Part shown: piece by piece, positions 40,186 to 50,951 of the stretch | How the letters are laid out: each line of letters opens with the position of its first letter | How positions within the stretch are numbered: position 1 is the stretch's first letter | Assembly (NCBI GenBank): GCA_018894105.1 | Contig: CM032123.1 | Span: 20,189,744 to 20,253,743 of the forward strand | Length of the DNA: 64,000 nt | DNA from: Jacaranda mimosifolia | Taxonomy: Eukaryota; Streptophyta; Magnoliopsida; Lamiales; Bignoniaceae | Direction of reading: 5' to 3' | Notes under the pieces: model-generated | What the model was told of the DNA's origin: nothing | Database searches by the model: none | The model's input: the letters and a program-made list of their open reading frames with translations, nothing else | Translations under genes and position numbers: made by a program

Positions 40186-42755
40186 TGGACTTGCTTTTAC
40201 TCACGCGAACCTTAGGGATCTCCATAGTACTTCATTTGTTGATTGTCTTTTTAGTTGCTCGAGTACATGGTTTCCCTATTAGACCCAACTATAGTGGTGT
40301 TAATTTCTAGCTGTCTACTAGAATTTTTTTTAATTATGAGTGGGAAGGAGGCCGGAATTATGAGTCGACAACACATTTGTCTGTTCTTATCTCCAAGTCT
40401 CCTCCTTTAAATGTGACGTAAGAATGCATGGGATGAATTTTGCGTATGCAAGGAACTCATTTTGATGAGTCAATTTGCTTATACTTTGTAGTCCACTTCA
40501 AGGTAAGGTAACACTCTATCTGAATTTGGATTTTAGGCATGATTTGATCCTTTTTTGCTTGTAAGCGCTTGTTTATTTATGCTTTTGAAGTTTTATAAAT
40601 GGATTTGAGTGCCTTACATGCCTTCATTCCCAATTGATAGGGGAATCTCAGCATTGCTTGGATAAGACAGTTGATATAATTCCTCTAGGGGTGTTGATGT
40701 AATGTTCTTTGATGATGTCAGACACTTATCGCTTCTCTTGCTCCTTAGAGAAGTCTTCTCTATCTACTGCCCAACCAGTTGTGATGGGTCATTAGGTTAC
40801 AACTATCATTTTCATTATATTCGCATCTTGGAAATTTCTTGGGCTCAATCAATCTTTTTTTGGCTTTGATCTGATAGTTTTGGGGTGCTTTATGGGATAT
40901 ATATATGTGGTCCTTCTAGATTTTGAAAATATCAATGGACTTACTTTTACTCACGCGAACTTTAGGGATCTCCATAGTACTTTATTTGTTGATTGTCTTT
41001 TTAGTTGCTCGAGTAGATGGTTTCTCTATTAGACCCAACTATAGTAGTGTTAATTTCTAGCTGTCTACTAGGATTTTTTTTAATTATGAGTGGGAAGGAG
41101 GCTGGAATTATGAGTCGACAACACATTTGTCTCTTCTTATCTCCAAGTCTCCTCCTTTAAATGTGACGTCAGAATGTATGGGATGAATTTTGCGTATGCA
41201 AGGAACTGATTTTGATGAGTCTATTTGCTTATACTTTGTAGTCCACTTCAAGGTAAGGTAACACTCTATCTGAATTTGGATTTTTGGCATGATTTGATCC
41301 TTTTTTGCTTGTAAGCACTTGTTTATTTAAGATTTTGAAGTTTTATAAATGGATTTTAGTGCCTTACATGCCTTCATTCCCAATTGATAGGGGAATCTCA
41401 GCATTGCTTGGATAAGGCAGTTGATATAATTCCTCTAGGGGTGTTAATGTAATGTTCTCTGATGATGTCAGACACTTATCGCTTCTCTTGCTCCTTAGAG
41501 AAGTCTTCTCTATCCACTGCCCAACCAATTGTGATGGGTCATTAGGTTACAACTATCCTTTTCGTTATATTCGCATCTTGGAAATTTCTTGGGCTCAATC
41601 AATCTTTTTTTGGCTTTGATCTTATAGTTTTGGGGTGCTTTTCTGGGATATATATATGTGGTCCTTCTAGATTTTGAAAATATCAATGGACTTACTTTTA
41701 CTCACGCGAACTTTAGGGATCTCCATAGTACTTCATTTGTTGATTGTCTTTTTAGTTGCTTGAGTATATGGTTTCTCTATTAGACCCAACTATAGTAGTG
41801 TCAATTTCTAGCTATCTACTAGGATTTTTTTTAATTATGAGTGGGAAGGAGGCAGGAATTGTGAGTTGACAGCACATTTGCCTCTTCTTGTCTCCAAGTC
41901 TCCTCCTTTAAATGTGACGTCAGAATGTATGGGATGCATTTTGCATATGCAAGAAGCTGATTTTGACGAGTGTATTTGCTTCTACTTTGTAGTCCTCTTC
42001 AAGGTAAGGTAACACTCTATCTAAATCTAGATTTTAGGCATGGTTTGATCCTCTTTTGCTAGTGAGCACTAGTTTATTTAAGCTTTTGAAGTTTTATAAA
42101 TGGATCTTAGTGCTTTACTTGCCTTCATTCCCAATTGATAGGGGAATCTCAGCATTGCTTGGACAAAGCGGTTGATATAATTCCTCTTAGGGTGTTGATG
42201 TAATATTCTTTGACGATGTCGGACACTTATCGCTTCTCCTGCTCCTTAGAGAAGTGTTCTCCATCCAGTGCCCACCTAGTTGTGATGGGTCATTATGTTA
42301 CAACTATCCTTTTCATTATATTCGCATCTTGGAAATTTCTTGGGCTCAATCGGTCTTTTTTTGGCTTTGATATGATAGTTTTGGGGTGCTTTTCTGGGAT
42401 ATATATGTGTGGTCCTTCTGTATTTTGAAAATATCAATGGACTTGCTTTTACTCGCGCGAACTTTAGGGATCTCCATAGTACTTCATTTGTTGATTGTCT
42501 TTTTAGTTGCTCGAGGACATGGTTTCTCTATTAGACCCAACTATAGTAGTGTTAATTTCTAGCTATCTACCAGGATTTTTTTTAATTATGAGTGGGAAGG
42601 AGGCCGAAATTATGAGTCGACAACACATTTGTGTCTTCTTATCTCCAAGTCTCCTTCTTTAAATGTGACGTCAGAATGTATGTGATAAATTTTGCATATG
42701 CAAGGAGCTGATTTTGACGGGTGTATTTGCTTGTAATTCATAGTCCTCTTCAAGG
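40186..42755 (+). repeat. Divergent monomers at the right edge of the array
   Basis: The last units carry a distinct set of variants: CTCCTCCTTTAAATGTGACG, TTGATGAGTCTATTTGC (TCAATTTGC in the first unit), TATACTTTGTAGTCCACTTC and ATCTGAATTTGG. They resemble the units at 21072 and 22572 more than their own neighbours. The final unit (42439 onward) is further diverged and stops at CTTCAAGG, after which the sequence changes to unrelated DNA (TTTTGATCTCTTTGTTG). Confidence 0.85.
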
Positions 42756-43876
42756 TTTTGATCTCTTTGTTGTCCTCTTAGTTTGGGTAGTTATCATAAG
42801 TGTCACTTTAGAGTATCTTTGCTGGATTAATATTTGAATCTTGCCTACAAGCAATCACTTCCTTTGATAGTTTGATTTTTGCTTTAATGGACACACCCAT
42901 TTTTCTCCACACTCTGCATCTCGAGTTATCCACTAACTTTATGGATATGAGGTATATTTAAGATCACCCCTTACAAGGTATCTGCTTTGTGTTTCCGAAG
43001 TATCCATCATATCTTACAATCTCTTCTGGGAGTTGTTATCTCTTTTGTATAGACTTACTTCCTGGTTTGGGTCAAGAATTTCTTCAAAATGGTTAGGAGT
43101 TCAACTACATATGTCAAAAATCCAACTGCAATGAGCAATTGCCATGATGGGTTAGGTTAGAAGGAGGACTGAAGCGACACCTTACTAAGAATCGGTTCTC
43201 CATGTAGCTTACTCCAAAAAGAATGAAGTCCCTTGGCTCCACTTGGAGGATCGTTGTGGCTCTTTAGGTTAATGTTCTTCTACATATTGAGTAGCTACTT
43301 TAGCCGCAGCTCTAACTATGGCATTCTCTTGTAGGATTGTCAAAACTTCCTATGTCAACTGCATTTACTCCGCATCTACTGCACTTTCAAGGTGGGCTCC
43401 AACACCATACATGACTACACTTCGAGTTGGTTTCTTTCCATGTTCTCTGAACTTGAACTTGTTAGTTGCTAGAATTGTGAGCTCTAGATCTCGTCTACAA
43501 CCTCAGCATTCCTTCTTTTTTGTTCAGAGTTCCAATAGGCTACACCAAAAAAATGTTGCAAAGAAGTAGGGTGAGATCCTTTCTAGTTGACAACAAAATG
43601 TTGATTAGTTTTCTCTAGAATGCATATCAAGAGATTTTTAGCTCTCGAAGGTTCTCAAAATTCTGTGATTCTTTACGAATAATTTATTTCACCAAATTCT
43701 ATATGGGGCTTAGTATTTATAGTTTATTTTTGATGGCTTCGGTCTATTAGGATTTCTTTACCTCCTTCATGGGCTTAATTAAATTTGGAATCTATATCCA
43801 TTTTTATTTAGATTCTATTATATCACAGCTTGTGTTGTGGCGAGACGAAGGGGCGGGTAAGTTTTTTTCATAAGTT
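42756..43876. other. Unrecognised AT-rich segment right of the satellite
   Basis: No satellite, LTR or protein match is visible here. An open frame of 83 codons exists on the plus strand (43318-43569, ending NRLHQKNVAKK), but it shows no domain I recognise. Because it lies directly downstream of a gypsy pol fragment read on the minus strand, this stretch may be the 3' part of that same element. That is inference only. Confidence 0.4.
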
Positions 43877-44500
43877 TCAATCCGCAGCCACTACTTCTTT
43901 CACTTTCTTTCTGCTTAACGCATGAGCAACCAGGTTGTGCCGCCCAGGCTTTTCCACACAAAGTCATATTCTTGCAAAAATTCCTGCCTGCTTAGGGGAC
44001 AACTTTTTCTGCGTCTTGAAGAAGGTGTTAGCAACATTGTCCGTCACCACAACTAATTTAGTTCCCAACAAATAGACTCGCCAGCTATGAGGGCAATGCA
44101 CCACAGTTGTCATTTCCTTCTCATGTGATGAGTACTTCTGCTCTGCCTCATTTAACTTCCTACTTTCAAAGGAAATAAAAAAACCTTCCTGAACCAGCAC
44201 TCTGAACATAGCTTTGTCTGAGGCATCCGTGTGAACTTCGAAAGGCAACTCGAAGTCAGGCAATCGTAGGACAGGTTCTGTTGCCACTTCAGTCTTAAGC
44301 TTGTCAAATGCTTCTTGGCATGCCACTGTCCACTGCCACTTGTGATCTTTCTTGAGTAAATCCGTGAGAGGCCCCTGTAACAATTTCCGATAATAGTTAG
44401 CCAAGAAAAGACCTTAACTCGGACACTTTGGTGGGTGGAGTCCAATCCACAATGGCCTGCACTTTCCTCCCATCCATTCTAACCAGCGGGGCACCCAAAC
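43877..44500 (-). pseudogene. Ty3/gypsy pol fragment: RT thumb and RNase H, frameshifted
   Basis: Minus-strand reading gives, in order, LVRMDGRKVQAIVDWTPP and VSELRSFLG (end of reverse transcriptase), ANYYRKLLQ and GPLTDLLKKD (connection), LPDFELPFEVHTDAS, KYSSHEKEMTTVVHC and TDNVANTFFKTQKKLSP (RNase H), and PGRHNLVAHALSRKK close to the stop at 43877. The RNase H acidic residues can be assigned to TDAS, HEKEM and TDNVA. In plant gypsy elements this region copies RNA into DNA and removes the template RNA. It is broken. A frameshift separates FLG from ANYY near 44403. About ten residues are missing between YYRK and PLTDLL. Another frame change after SPKQA near 43964 disrupts the C-terminal part. 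No protease, RT palm or integrase is attached, so this is a dead fragment. The family assignment is firm, the exact lineage is not. Confidence 0.9.
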
Positions 44501-45030
44501 CCATCCAGCCAGAAGAGAGCAGAGAATTCTAACCCCTTGTGGAGACCCAGAATCGATTCAAGGATTCCATCACTGAGCGAAGACGAGGCTACTCCCAGTA
44601 GGTGCTTGGGCTACTATATCCCCGATTACTTTGATCAGGTCAACCATCAAAAGGGGATAGATCTCACATTCAACTGCGCTTCCCCTCTTAAGGTAGGGAG
44701 TGCAGAATCCACTAGGGAAAACCTTTCTTTAGCCTATGTCCTCATACTAGCCAATCTCTTGCAATTGGTCTATGGCAAAGGGTCAGCTGTCCAATAATCA
44801 GTCTCCATCAGTCCACAAATGACTTCCTTCTTTTAAATAGAGGACCTTCCCGCTTTTCTTTCTACGTACTCTCTCTTCTGTAGATACGCTGTCCCTTCCG
44901 GCTATGGTATGGGGGAAGGGAAGTGAGATCTACCGATTGATTTGATATTCTATTCGCGGCCGTACTATGATCGTTCGGGAGACCTGGCCCTGTCCCAAAA
45001 TCAAGTTCTTTTCTCTTCTCAACATAATGG
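44500..45030. other. Possible organelle-derived (NUMT-like) segment
   Basis: This stretch is richer in GC than its surroundings and has the texture of plant mitochondrial intergenic DNA (for example TTCGCGGCCGTACTATGATC, GGGAGACCTGGCCCTGTCCC, GGTATGGGGGAAGGGAAGTG). An 86-codon open frame on the plus strand (44537-44797) has no recognisable domain. No mitochondrial gene is identified, so the assignment rests on composition and feel alone. Confidence 0.35.
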
Positions 45031-46280
45031 GATAAATCATCAATGGAGGTAGTCCTTTAACCTTTAAACTAAGAAATTCCCCCATGCCTTCTAGGAAGAT
45101 GAACTTTGATGACTAGGCTAAGCCGCTCAATTTCATTCATTATGCCTTTCTTAGATATTTTACCAATTTACCATTGTATTCTTAATTATCCACATCAAAA
45201 AGGATGATTTTGATGTTGTACAAAATCAAATATGACCTTATTTCCATAAATTGCTAAATAGTGAGCTTCTACTCCAAGAACATGTCCGTGTAGAGATAAT
45301 ATTCAAGTAAAAAAATGAGCACTTAAATTCTTAGTTATGGTACTTATATTAATTGAAGGCTTGACAGACTTGAGCCCATTCATTAAGCTTATAGGACTCA
45401 TCTTAAGTAGGCTTGGTTAGGCGGGTTTAGTGCACTTTTTAATTAATTATATTGGTTATTTTATTAGGTTTTCTTATTTATATGCTCTAGGGCTTTAGTG
45501 AAGTATATTATCTACCTCCACTACTTTCAATTTGAAATTTTTTTTTTCAATCTAAAATATGATTTTTATTTATAACCATTTATTTAGACTTTATCTTGCC
45601 ATGATAATTTACTCTTCATTTTACTTGGTTAACATATTTGATTAATTAATTTGCCTTAGTTTAATCTTAATTAGTTTGATGGGTGACCAAAATTAATTAA
45701 TTAATATTTTTATTTTTTGGGGGGTGGTTGTGTTTTTTCTACTAATTTACGCTCTTCACAAGCTTAATTTGCGTTCTTCTAGATTTCTTTCATCCCTTGA
45801 ATTGTTATCTGCCCTCTCTTTTTCCTTCTAACTCATTGCATTTGTTATGGCATGACATTTTAGCGACAAAAAGTACGCACATTGAACTTGTATTTCATAT
45901 TTCTTAATTTATATCAAGCATAGTTATTAGGACAGTTGTAGTGCTCATTAAATAGCGTTGGGTTCACTTAGCTTGAGTTTCTTCTAAGAAGAATGGAGAG
46001 TAAATCCAGTGAGAGCAGCACAATGAAGTTGGGTGCGAGGTAGTTATAAGAGATGGGAGACTATCGTTTAGCATTGGTCGAGTAGGAAGCTTAGCAAGAT
46101 GGAGCAAACCAAGGTGGCTACGTAGAGGGTGATTGAGATAGAGAAGCCACCCAGGGATGGGAGGCTACCCAGAAGGCAACTAGGATTGGGTCGCCACCCT
46201 TATTTAACGCAACAAGTAATTGCATTCTCGGGCGCAGCCACCTACTAGGTGCAATTGTTCGAGAAGTGCTCTGAGGTCAT
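45031..46280. other. AT-rich intergenic DNA, nothing recognised
   Basis: Long A/T runs (for example 45540-45720, rich in TTAATTAATT) with no open frame above background. From about 46000 to 46260 the sequence becomes purine-rich with several GCCACC or GGTGGC words. It contains CCACCTACTAGGTGCAATTG (46238-46257), whose reverse complement recurs with small changes at 46837-46855. Confidence 0.6.
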
Positions 46281-47199
46281 TTAGGATCTTAGGTGGCATT
46301 TTATGCTCCAAAAATAATTTAAGTTTACTTGTGGAGCTTTGCCCTTTGGGAACCACTTAGATTCTATGGTGGAATTTTACATTCTACGAGTGACTTAAAT
46401 TTTTTGGTGGGGCTTTGAGTATTGGGGATCGTGATCTCTTATAGAGCTTTGTGCTTTGAGAATGACTTTGAGTCTAGAGATTTCCTAGGATCTTTAGCTT
46501 TTCTTTATGCTCCACGAATGACTGGGAATCTTTTGTGAAGTTTCTCACTTTAGAGATCACTAGGGATCTCTGATGGAGATTTGCACTTTATGAACAACTT
46601 AGCATATTTTGTTGAGCTTTTCGTTGTAAGGATCCAGTTGGATTTGCGATAGAGCATTGCATTTTGCAAATAACTTAAAATATTTTGTTTGAGCTTTACT
46701 CCATTAGTGAAAGTGTTGTAAGCAACTAATAGTGTCTTAGGCGGTGCGCAGTAGGTGGTAGTAGCTAGCTACCCATCATTCGTTAGGGGCAGCCATTTTT
46801 TCATACCAATCGTCGGTAGGGCAACCTCGGGTTGGTCAATTGCACCATTAGGTGGCCTGCCTCTTTGCATAAATATGCTAGGATTGGTCTAGCCGCTTTA
46901 TGGAAGTCATCCTTTTTTTAGGGACACATCTTGGAGCTTTGTACTCCATGAATATCTTAAAGTTTTCATAGAGCTATACCTAAATAACTTAGAATATTTT
47001 CAGAGCTTTACACTTCATGAATAACTTATGATTTTTAAGTTTCTTTATGCTCCATGGATAACTTAAAGTTCCTTTTGCAAAGCTTTGCGCTTTGGAGCTC
47101 AGTTAGGATCTTATGAGGAGTTGAGTATTTTCAAGGATCCCTTTAGGTCTCATGCAGAATTAAGTTACTTCACTACTACTTAGAATTCCATGTGGAGTT
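46281..47199 (+). repeat. Degenerate ~38-bp minisatellite, left block
   Basis: Successive units follow the pattern TTAGGATCTTTTGTGGAGCT then TTGCACTTTGGGAATAAC, about 38 bp each. They are well visible at 46281-46705 and 46930-47199, with words such as GGAGCTTTGC and GAATAACTTA recurring every 37-39 bp. The interval 46706-46929 is not repetitive. The block is cut at 47200-47204 by the insertion of LTR-1. Its counterpart continues at 52235. Confidence 0.75.
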
Positions 47200-47204
47200 A
47201 TGTT
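47200..47204. repeat. Target-site duplication ATGTT, left copy
   Basis: The five bases ATGTT immediately precede the LTR-1 edge TGAAATCAAG. The same five bases follow the other edge (TTCCAACA) at 52230-52234. Five-base duplications are typical of LTR-retrotransposon integrases. Confidence 0.8.
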
Positions 47205-47768
47205 TGAAATCAAGTGTAGCACTAGGATCTAATAATAAAGCACAAAAATAGTTAAATTGACTAGGCTACACTTGAAACCAAGGATCTAATCATACATCAA
47301 ATTCAGATTTGGAAGAAGGATTACCTTGAATGCTCAAAGTCCAAGGAAAGGAGTAGGAAAACTTCAACACTTAAAAGTTGTCTTCCAGTGGCACAGTAGC
47401 AAGTCGACAATGATTGCCTATCCAAATAACCTCAAAATTGACAGAAATTTGGACTCAAGATCACCAACAGCTTGATGAAGATTCAATAAAAAATTTAGCC
47501 AAAAATAAATCTGGAAAGGTCTTCAAAAGATGCTCCAAAGGCCAAGTAATTCAAATATTTGTCTCTAATGTCAAAATCCACACACCAATGGACAATCCAA
47601 ATCTCTCCAAGATTAACTGGAAAATCAAGGAGAGAAAACAGAAGGATGAAGGCCAAAATTTGTGAGAGGGAAAGGTAAAGAAATTGTGAAGCCTCAACAC
47701 ATGAGAGAATCATAAAATTGGAGGGAAATATGGAATCTAGCATTACATGGATCAAGTGGCCGCCCACT

Positions 47769-47784
47769 CCTCTATTTATAGAGG
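47769..47784 (-). promoter_or_regulatory. TATA box of LTR-1 within a small dyad
   Basis: The minus strand reads CCTCTATAAATAGAGG: a TATAAAT core flanked by the 7-base inverted pair CCTCTAT/ATAGAGG. It lies about 570 bp before the LTR 3' end, the same relative place as the TATA-like sequences of LTR-2 (near 49375) and LTR-3 (near 54370). Confidence 0.6.
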
Positions 47785-49074
47785 TAGAGGTATGATGCAA
47801 GCTAGAATCACTATCGAAATAGTGCCCATCAAGCCAATTAGATTGGCCTTAGAAAGCTATTTCCTTGTGAAATAATCATGATTAAATGATATTCTTTACA
47901 CGGCCATCTTCATCTTATGTTCTTTATAACTTCACTCGCATTTGGATGAAGCCCTTAGATCACTCATGACTACAGGACTTAGTTCAGTGACCATGGAATA
48001 AGTCTCACATAGTTATGATCTTAAATCTTCCAAGTCATAGGATCTTATGAGACGACGCATCTAAGATCCGGACAGACTTATACTAACGATGCATGAATCC
48101 AAGAGTTAGATATTGCTCCATACCATAAGCAACCATATGAGATATAGGTACATGCTAGTGAGTGCTTGTTAGAGAAGAGAGCACTAAAGACCCATTAGGA
48201 GAATCCACTAGATAGCCAAACTGGTAGGTTGGTAGTGGCAAGTTGTCCGGCTTAAGCTAGTACATATTATTAGTCCTTTAACCTAAGGATCCATGGTAAC
48301 CTTGTATTTAGTCCTTATGCTTTGACTATTCCTTTGTCACTTAGTGGGCCTTTCGGGTTGAGGTTGGGAATAAGGTATTAAACATGGAGGTTTGTGAGAT
48401 CTAAGATAGAATTTGACTCCTTACTTTTGTGAAGGGCGAGTATATCTCCTATATGTTCTATAATGATTGATTCCAAGAAAACTTTGTGCAAGGTAGTGTG
48501 ACAATTCAAAAAAAGTGGTTTCTAAAGATAAGGTCACACAATGAAATCGAACATTCAGAATAGAGACATAGTATTAAGGATATTAGGGAGCTGACAAATA
48601 TCTTGCCCTAGGCCTCTTTTGGGAGATAGGAGACGGAAGGACTATATTTGCATGGCAAGCTTAGAGCTGTAATGGTTCTCAAAAAGCATTCATTTCGGCC
48701 AATTACTTAGGCTCCATGGGCATAAGGTTGCACATCGACCATGGAGATTGGGTATTCTTCAATTAATAAGATTAATTAATTTGAGTCAATTAGCTTTTAA
48801 AGTGTTTTAAACTAAAATGAAAATAAGATATTCTAAAGTCACAAGGAGTTGTGAGCCCATGTCCAATGAATGGTAGAACTTATTGGGTGACACACAAATG
48901 CCAATTAGCTTCCTAGTTAATGGAGGAATTTTCTAAGTGTTAGAGAATTGCTCCACGGATCCACTTTTTGAGGTGTTCAATTTGAAGGTCAATTTTGGCT
49001 TGATTAATTTAAGTGTTAAATTAATCAATTAATTTAAGGAGTTAAATTAAACTAATGATCATCAATTGGTCAAG

Positions 49075-49155
49075 TTAACTCAAAGAGTTAAGTTAACAAA
49101 ATTAAGCTTAAGAGTTAAGCTTTTTTAACTTAAGAGTTAAGTCAAAGGTTAATTA
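49075..49155 (+). repeat. Short direct repeats AGAGTTAAG in LTR-2
   Basis: The nonamer AGAGTTAAG, mostly within CTTAAGAGTTAAG or CAAAGAGTTAAG, recurs at least four times in about 80 bp. The counterpart regions of LTR-1 (near 50220-50285) and LTR-3 (near 54630-54685) keep some of these copies. It could be a regulatory or slippage-prone stretch of the LTR; no function is shown. Confidence 0.6.
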
Positions 49156-49369
49156 ATTAAATTAAACTGTTTAGTTTAATTAAAGAGAAGAATACATTTT
49201 GGAGGAAAAATTCAAATGAAAGGTTCATTTGAATTAGCATCTTAATTAATTTGAAATTAGATTTCAAATGTAATTGAAATGCACACACATTCAAATTAGA
49301 TTTCAATTTGAATTTGCTACCTAAGCTTCCAAGAGGCCGCCCCCCTTGAGGTGGCATCACACCATCCTC

Positions 49370-49390
49370 CCTTTATATATAGATATAGAG
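49370..49390 (+). promoter_or_regulatory. TATA-like promoter element of LTR-2
   Basis: CCCTTTATATATAGATATAG lies after a conserved GGTGGCATCACACC box and about 500 bp before the splice-donor-like CAAG/GTAAAT at 49871-49880. LTR-3 has the matching minus-strand CCCTATATATTGATATAG at 54361-54380. Transcription from here is plausible but not shown. Confidence 0.55.
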
Positions 49391-49870
49391 GTGAGGGATT
49401 ATCCATATGCACATTTTGTGTGAAGATTAGAATCTTTCACATTTCCTTCCAAAACTTTCTCCAGTATTGCATCATGTGTTGAAGCTTTGCTTTCCTTCTT
49501 CTTCTCCAACCTTAAATCGGCCTCCACCATTGTATTTCGCCTTTCTTACTCAAGCTAAAAGTGAGGGGAAATTGAAAGTTCAATTGGTGTGTGAATCATC
49601 ACAATAGAGGCAAAACATTTGGTTTGCTAGCTTTGGAGATCTGCTGAAACAGAACAGCAATTTGTCAAATTTTTTCTAGGAGATCCAAAAGGTCTTATCA
49701 TCCAAATTTTTCATAGTAACTTCCACAAGATTACAAGAATAGGGAATTTTTTTGGGGATTTTTGGAGTAGTTTAACCAAGTTAAAAGTTGTTTTCTTCCT
49801 GCTGCGCCGTTGTCTGGCAGATTCTAGATTGGTGAAGAGTTCATCATTCTCTCCTTGGAAATTTGCTGAT

Positions 49871-49994
49871 CAAGGTAAATCTCTACCTAAATCTGAATCC
49901 CTAGCATGATTAGATCCTTGTTAGCTTGTAAAGCACTAGTTCATTTTAGCTTTTAAAGTTTTATTATTGGAACCTAGTGCATTACTTGCCTTCA
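49871..49994 (+). repeat. LTR-2 3' tail homologous to the 751-bp satellite
   Basis: CAAGGTAAATCTC, CTAAATCTGAATCCC, GCATGATTAGATCCTTG, TAGCTTGTAAAGCACTAGTT and AGTGCATTACTTGCCTTCA follow in the same order and spacing as in each satellite monomer (compare 28491-28619). The homology stops at the LTR end, 49994. Confidence 0.85.
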
Positions 49995-50951
49995 ACACAC
50001 CTCCGATGAGGTTGCCACCTAAGTAAGGTAATCTTGCATTTGAAATGTGAATTTAATTTGCATTTGAACTTCATTTTGGAATCTTCATTTCATCTCATGA
50101 ATGTCACCCAAATAAATTCGAATGTATTCCAAATGAACTCTTTCATTTTGAATTTCCCTCCAAATTACTTCTTCACATTAATGAAATTAACCCTTTAATT
50201 TAATCAATTAACCTTGACTTAACTCTTGAAGTCAATTAGCTTAACTCTCTAAGCTAGAAGGTGTTAACCTAACTCCTTAAGTTAACTTGACCAATTGATA
50301 GTCATGTGGCACCAATTAAATTAATTCCTTAATTTAATTGGTCTAGTTTAACTCCTTAAATTATTTAGATCAATATAATAATTAAATTGATCGAGCTAAA
50401 TTACCAAAAATTGTGTCAACTATTTCCCTCCAAAGTCGGTCAAATGGAATTTCTCTAACTCTTAGAAAATTCCCTTCATCAAGTAGGATTTTCAATTCAC
50501 TTTTGTGTATGACCCATTAGGTTTTACCATTCATTGGAAATTGGCTCCCAGCTCTTGTGACTTATAGAATATCAAAATATTTACATTAGTTTAAACTCCT
50601 TTAAACTAATAACTCAATTCAATTAATTTTCATTAATTGAAGAGTACCTATTCTCCATGGTCAGTGTCCAACTTTAAACCCACGAAGACTAACTAATTAG
50701 CCGAATGAATATGCTTTTGGAAAACCATTCTAGATCTATGCTTGCCATGCAAATATGGTCCTTTTGTCTCCTATCTCCTGAAAGAGGCTTAGGGCAAGAT
50801 ATTTGTCAGTTCCCTAATAGCCTTGATACTATGTTTCTATTCCCAATGTTTGATTTCGATTTATGAACTCATCTTTGAAAAACTCCTTTTTCCAAATTAT
50901 CATACTACCTTGCGCAAGGACTCATTGGAATCGATCATTATAGAATACATA

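Larger units (their letters stand above)
1..42755 (+). repeat. Satellite array, ~751-bp monomer, about 57 tandem copies
   Basis: Head-to-tail array in one orientation. Phased on the motif GGACTTGCTTTT, copies start at 61, 811, 1561, 2310, 3061, 3812, 4562, 5313, 6064, 6815, 7564, 8313, 9064, 9815, 10568, 11319, 12070, 12819, 13568, 14319, 15070, 15823, 16574, 17325, 18078, 18831, 19572, 20323, 21072, 21823, 22572, 23323, 24073, 24765, 25485, 25982, 26699, 27429, 28181, 28931, 29682, 30433, 31184, 31935, 32686, 33437, 34188, 34939, 35690, 36441, 37192, 37943, 38694, 39445, 40186, 40937, 41688 and 42439. Most spacings are 749, 751 or 753 bp. Most units keep one CTCGAG, one GTCGAC and one GACGTC site. 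The array runs off the left edge and ends at CTTCAAGG, 42755. Open frames of 60-108 codons recur at fixed phases, but most copies break them with stops, so none is called a gene. I do not recognise the family by name. Confidence 0.97.
47812..49994 (+). mobile_element. LTR-2: solo LTR (2183 bp) nested in LTR-1, opposite orientation
   Basis: It is collinear with LTR-1 and LTR-3 read on the other strand. Shared landmarks are AATAGTG..CCAATTAGAT at the start, CTTTAACCTAAGGATCCATG near 48286, GAGCTGACAAATATCTTGCC near 48588, CTTATTGGGTGACACAC near 48879, and TTACTTGCCTTCA at the end. The expected TGTTGGAATAG start reads TATCGAAATAG. Flanks are ATCAC on the left and ACACA on the right, so a target duplication is only approximate. 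No internal genes are present, which suggests another solo LTR. The reconstructed uninterrupted LTR-1 site (GAATCAC joined to ACCTCC) agrees with LTR-3 (GCATCACACCTTCC), supporting these limits. Confidence 0.82.

Noticed and set aside
1332..42428. Recurrent open frames of 60-108 codons on both strands within the satellite
   Set aside because: They recur at fixed phases of the 751-bp repeat and are broken by stops or indels in most copies. They show no start-site context, codon bias or known domain. They are by-products of the repeat.
1..42755. CRISPR array or bacterial tandem system
   Set aside because: The monomer is 751 bp with no short repeat-spacer structure, and the surroundings are clearly plant nuclear transposons.
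44152..44445. 97-codon minus-strand frame overlapping the gypsy fragment
   Set aside because: Its sequence is the RT/RNase H region read out of frame. The true frame gives the recognisable motifs.
47414..47800. Open frames on both strands in 47414-47800
   Set aside because: They lie in the leader-like 3' part of LTR-1, are not conserved in LTR-2 or LTR-3, and show no domain.
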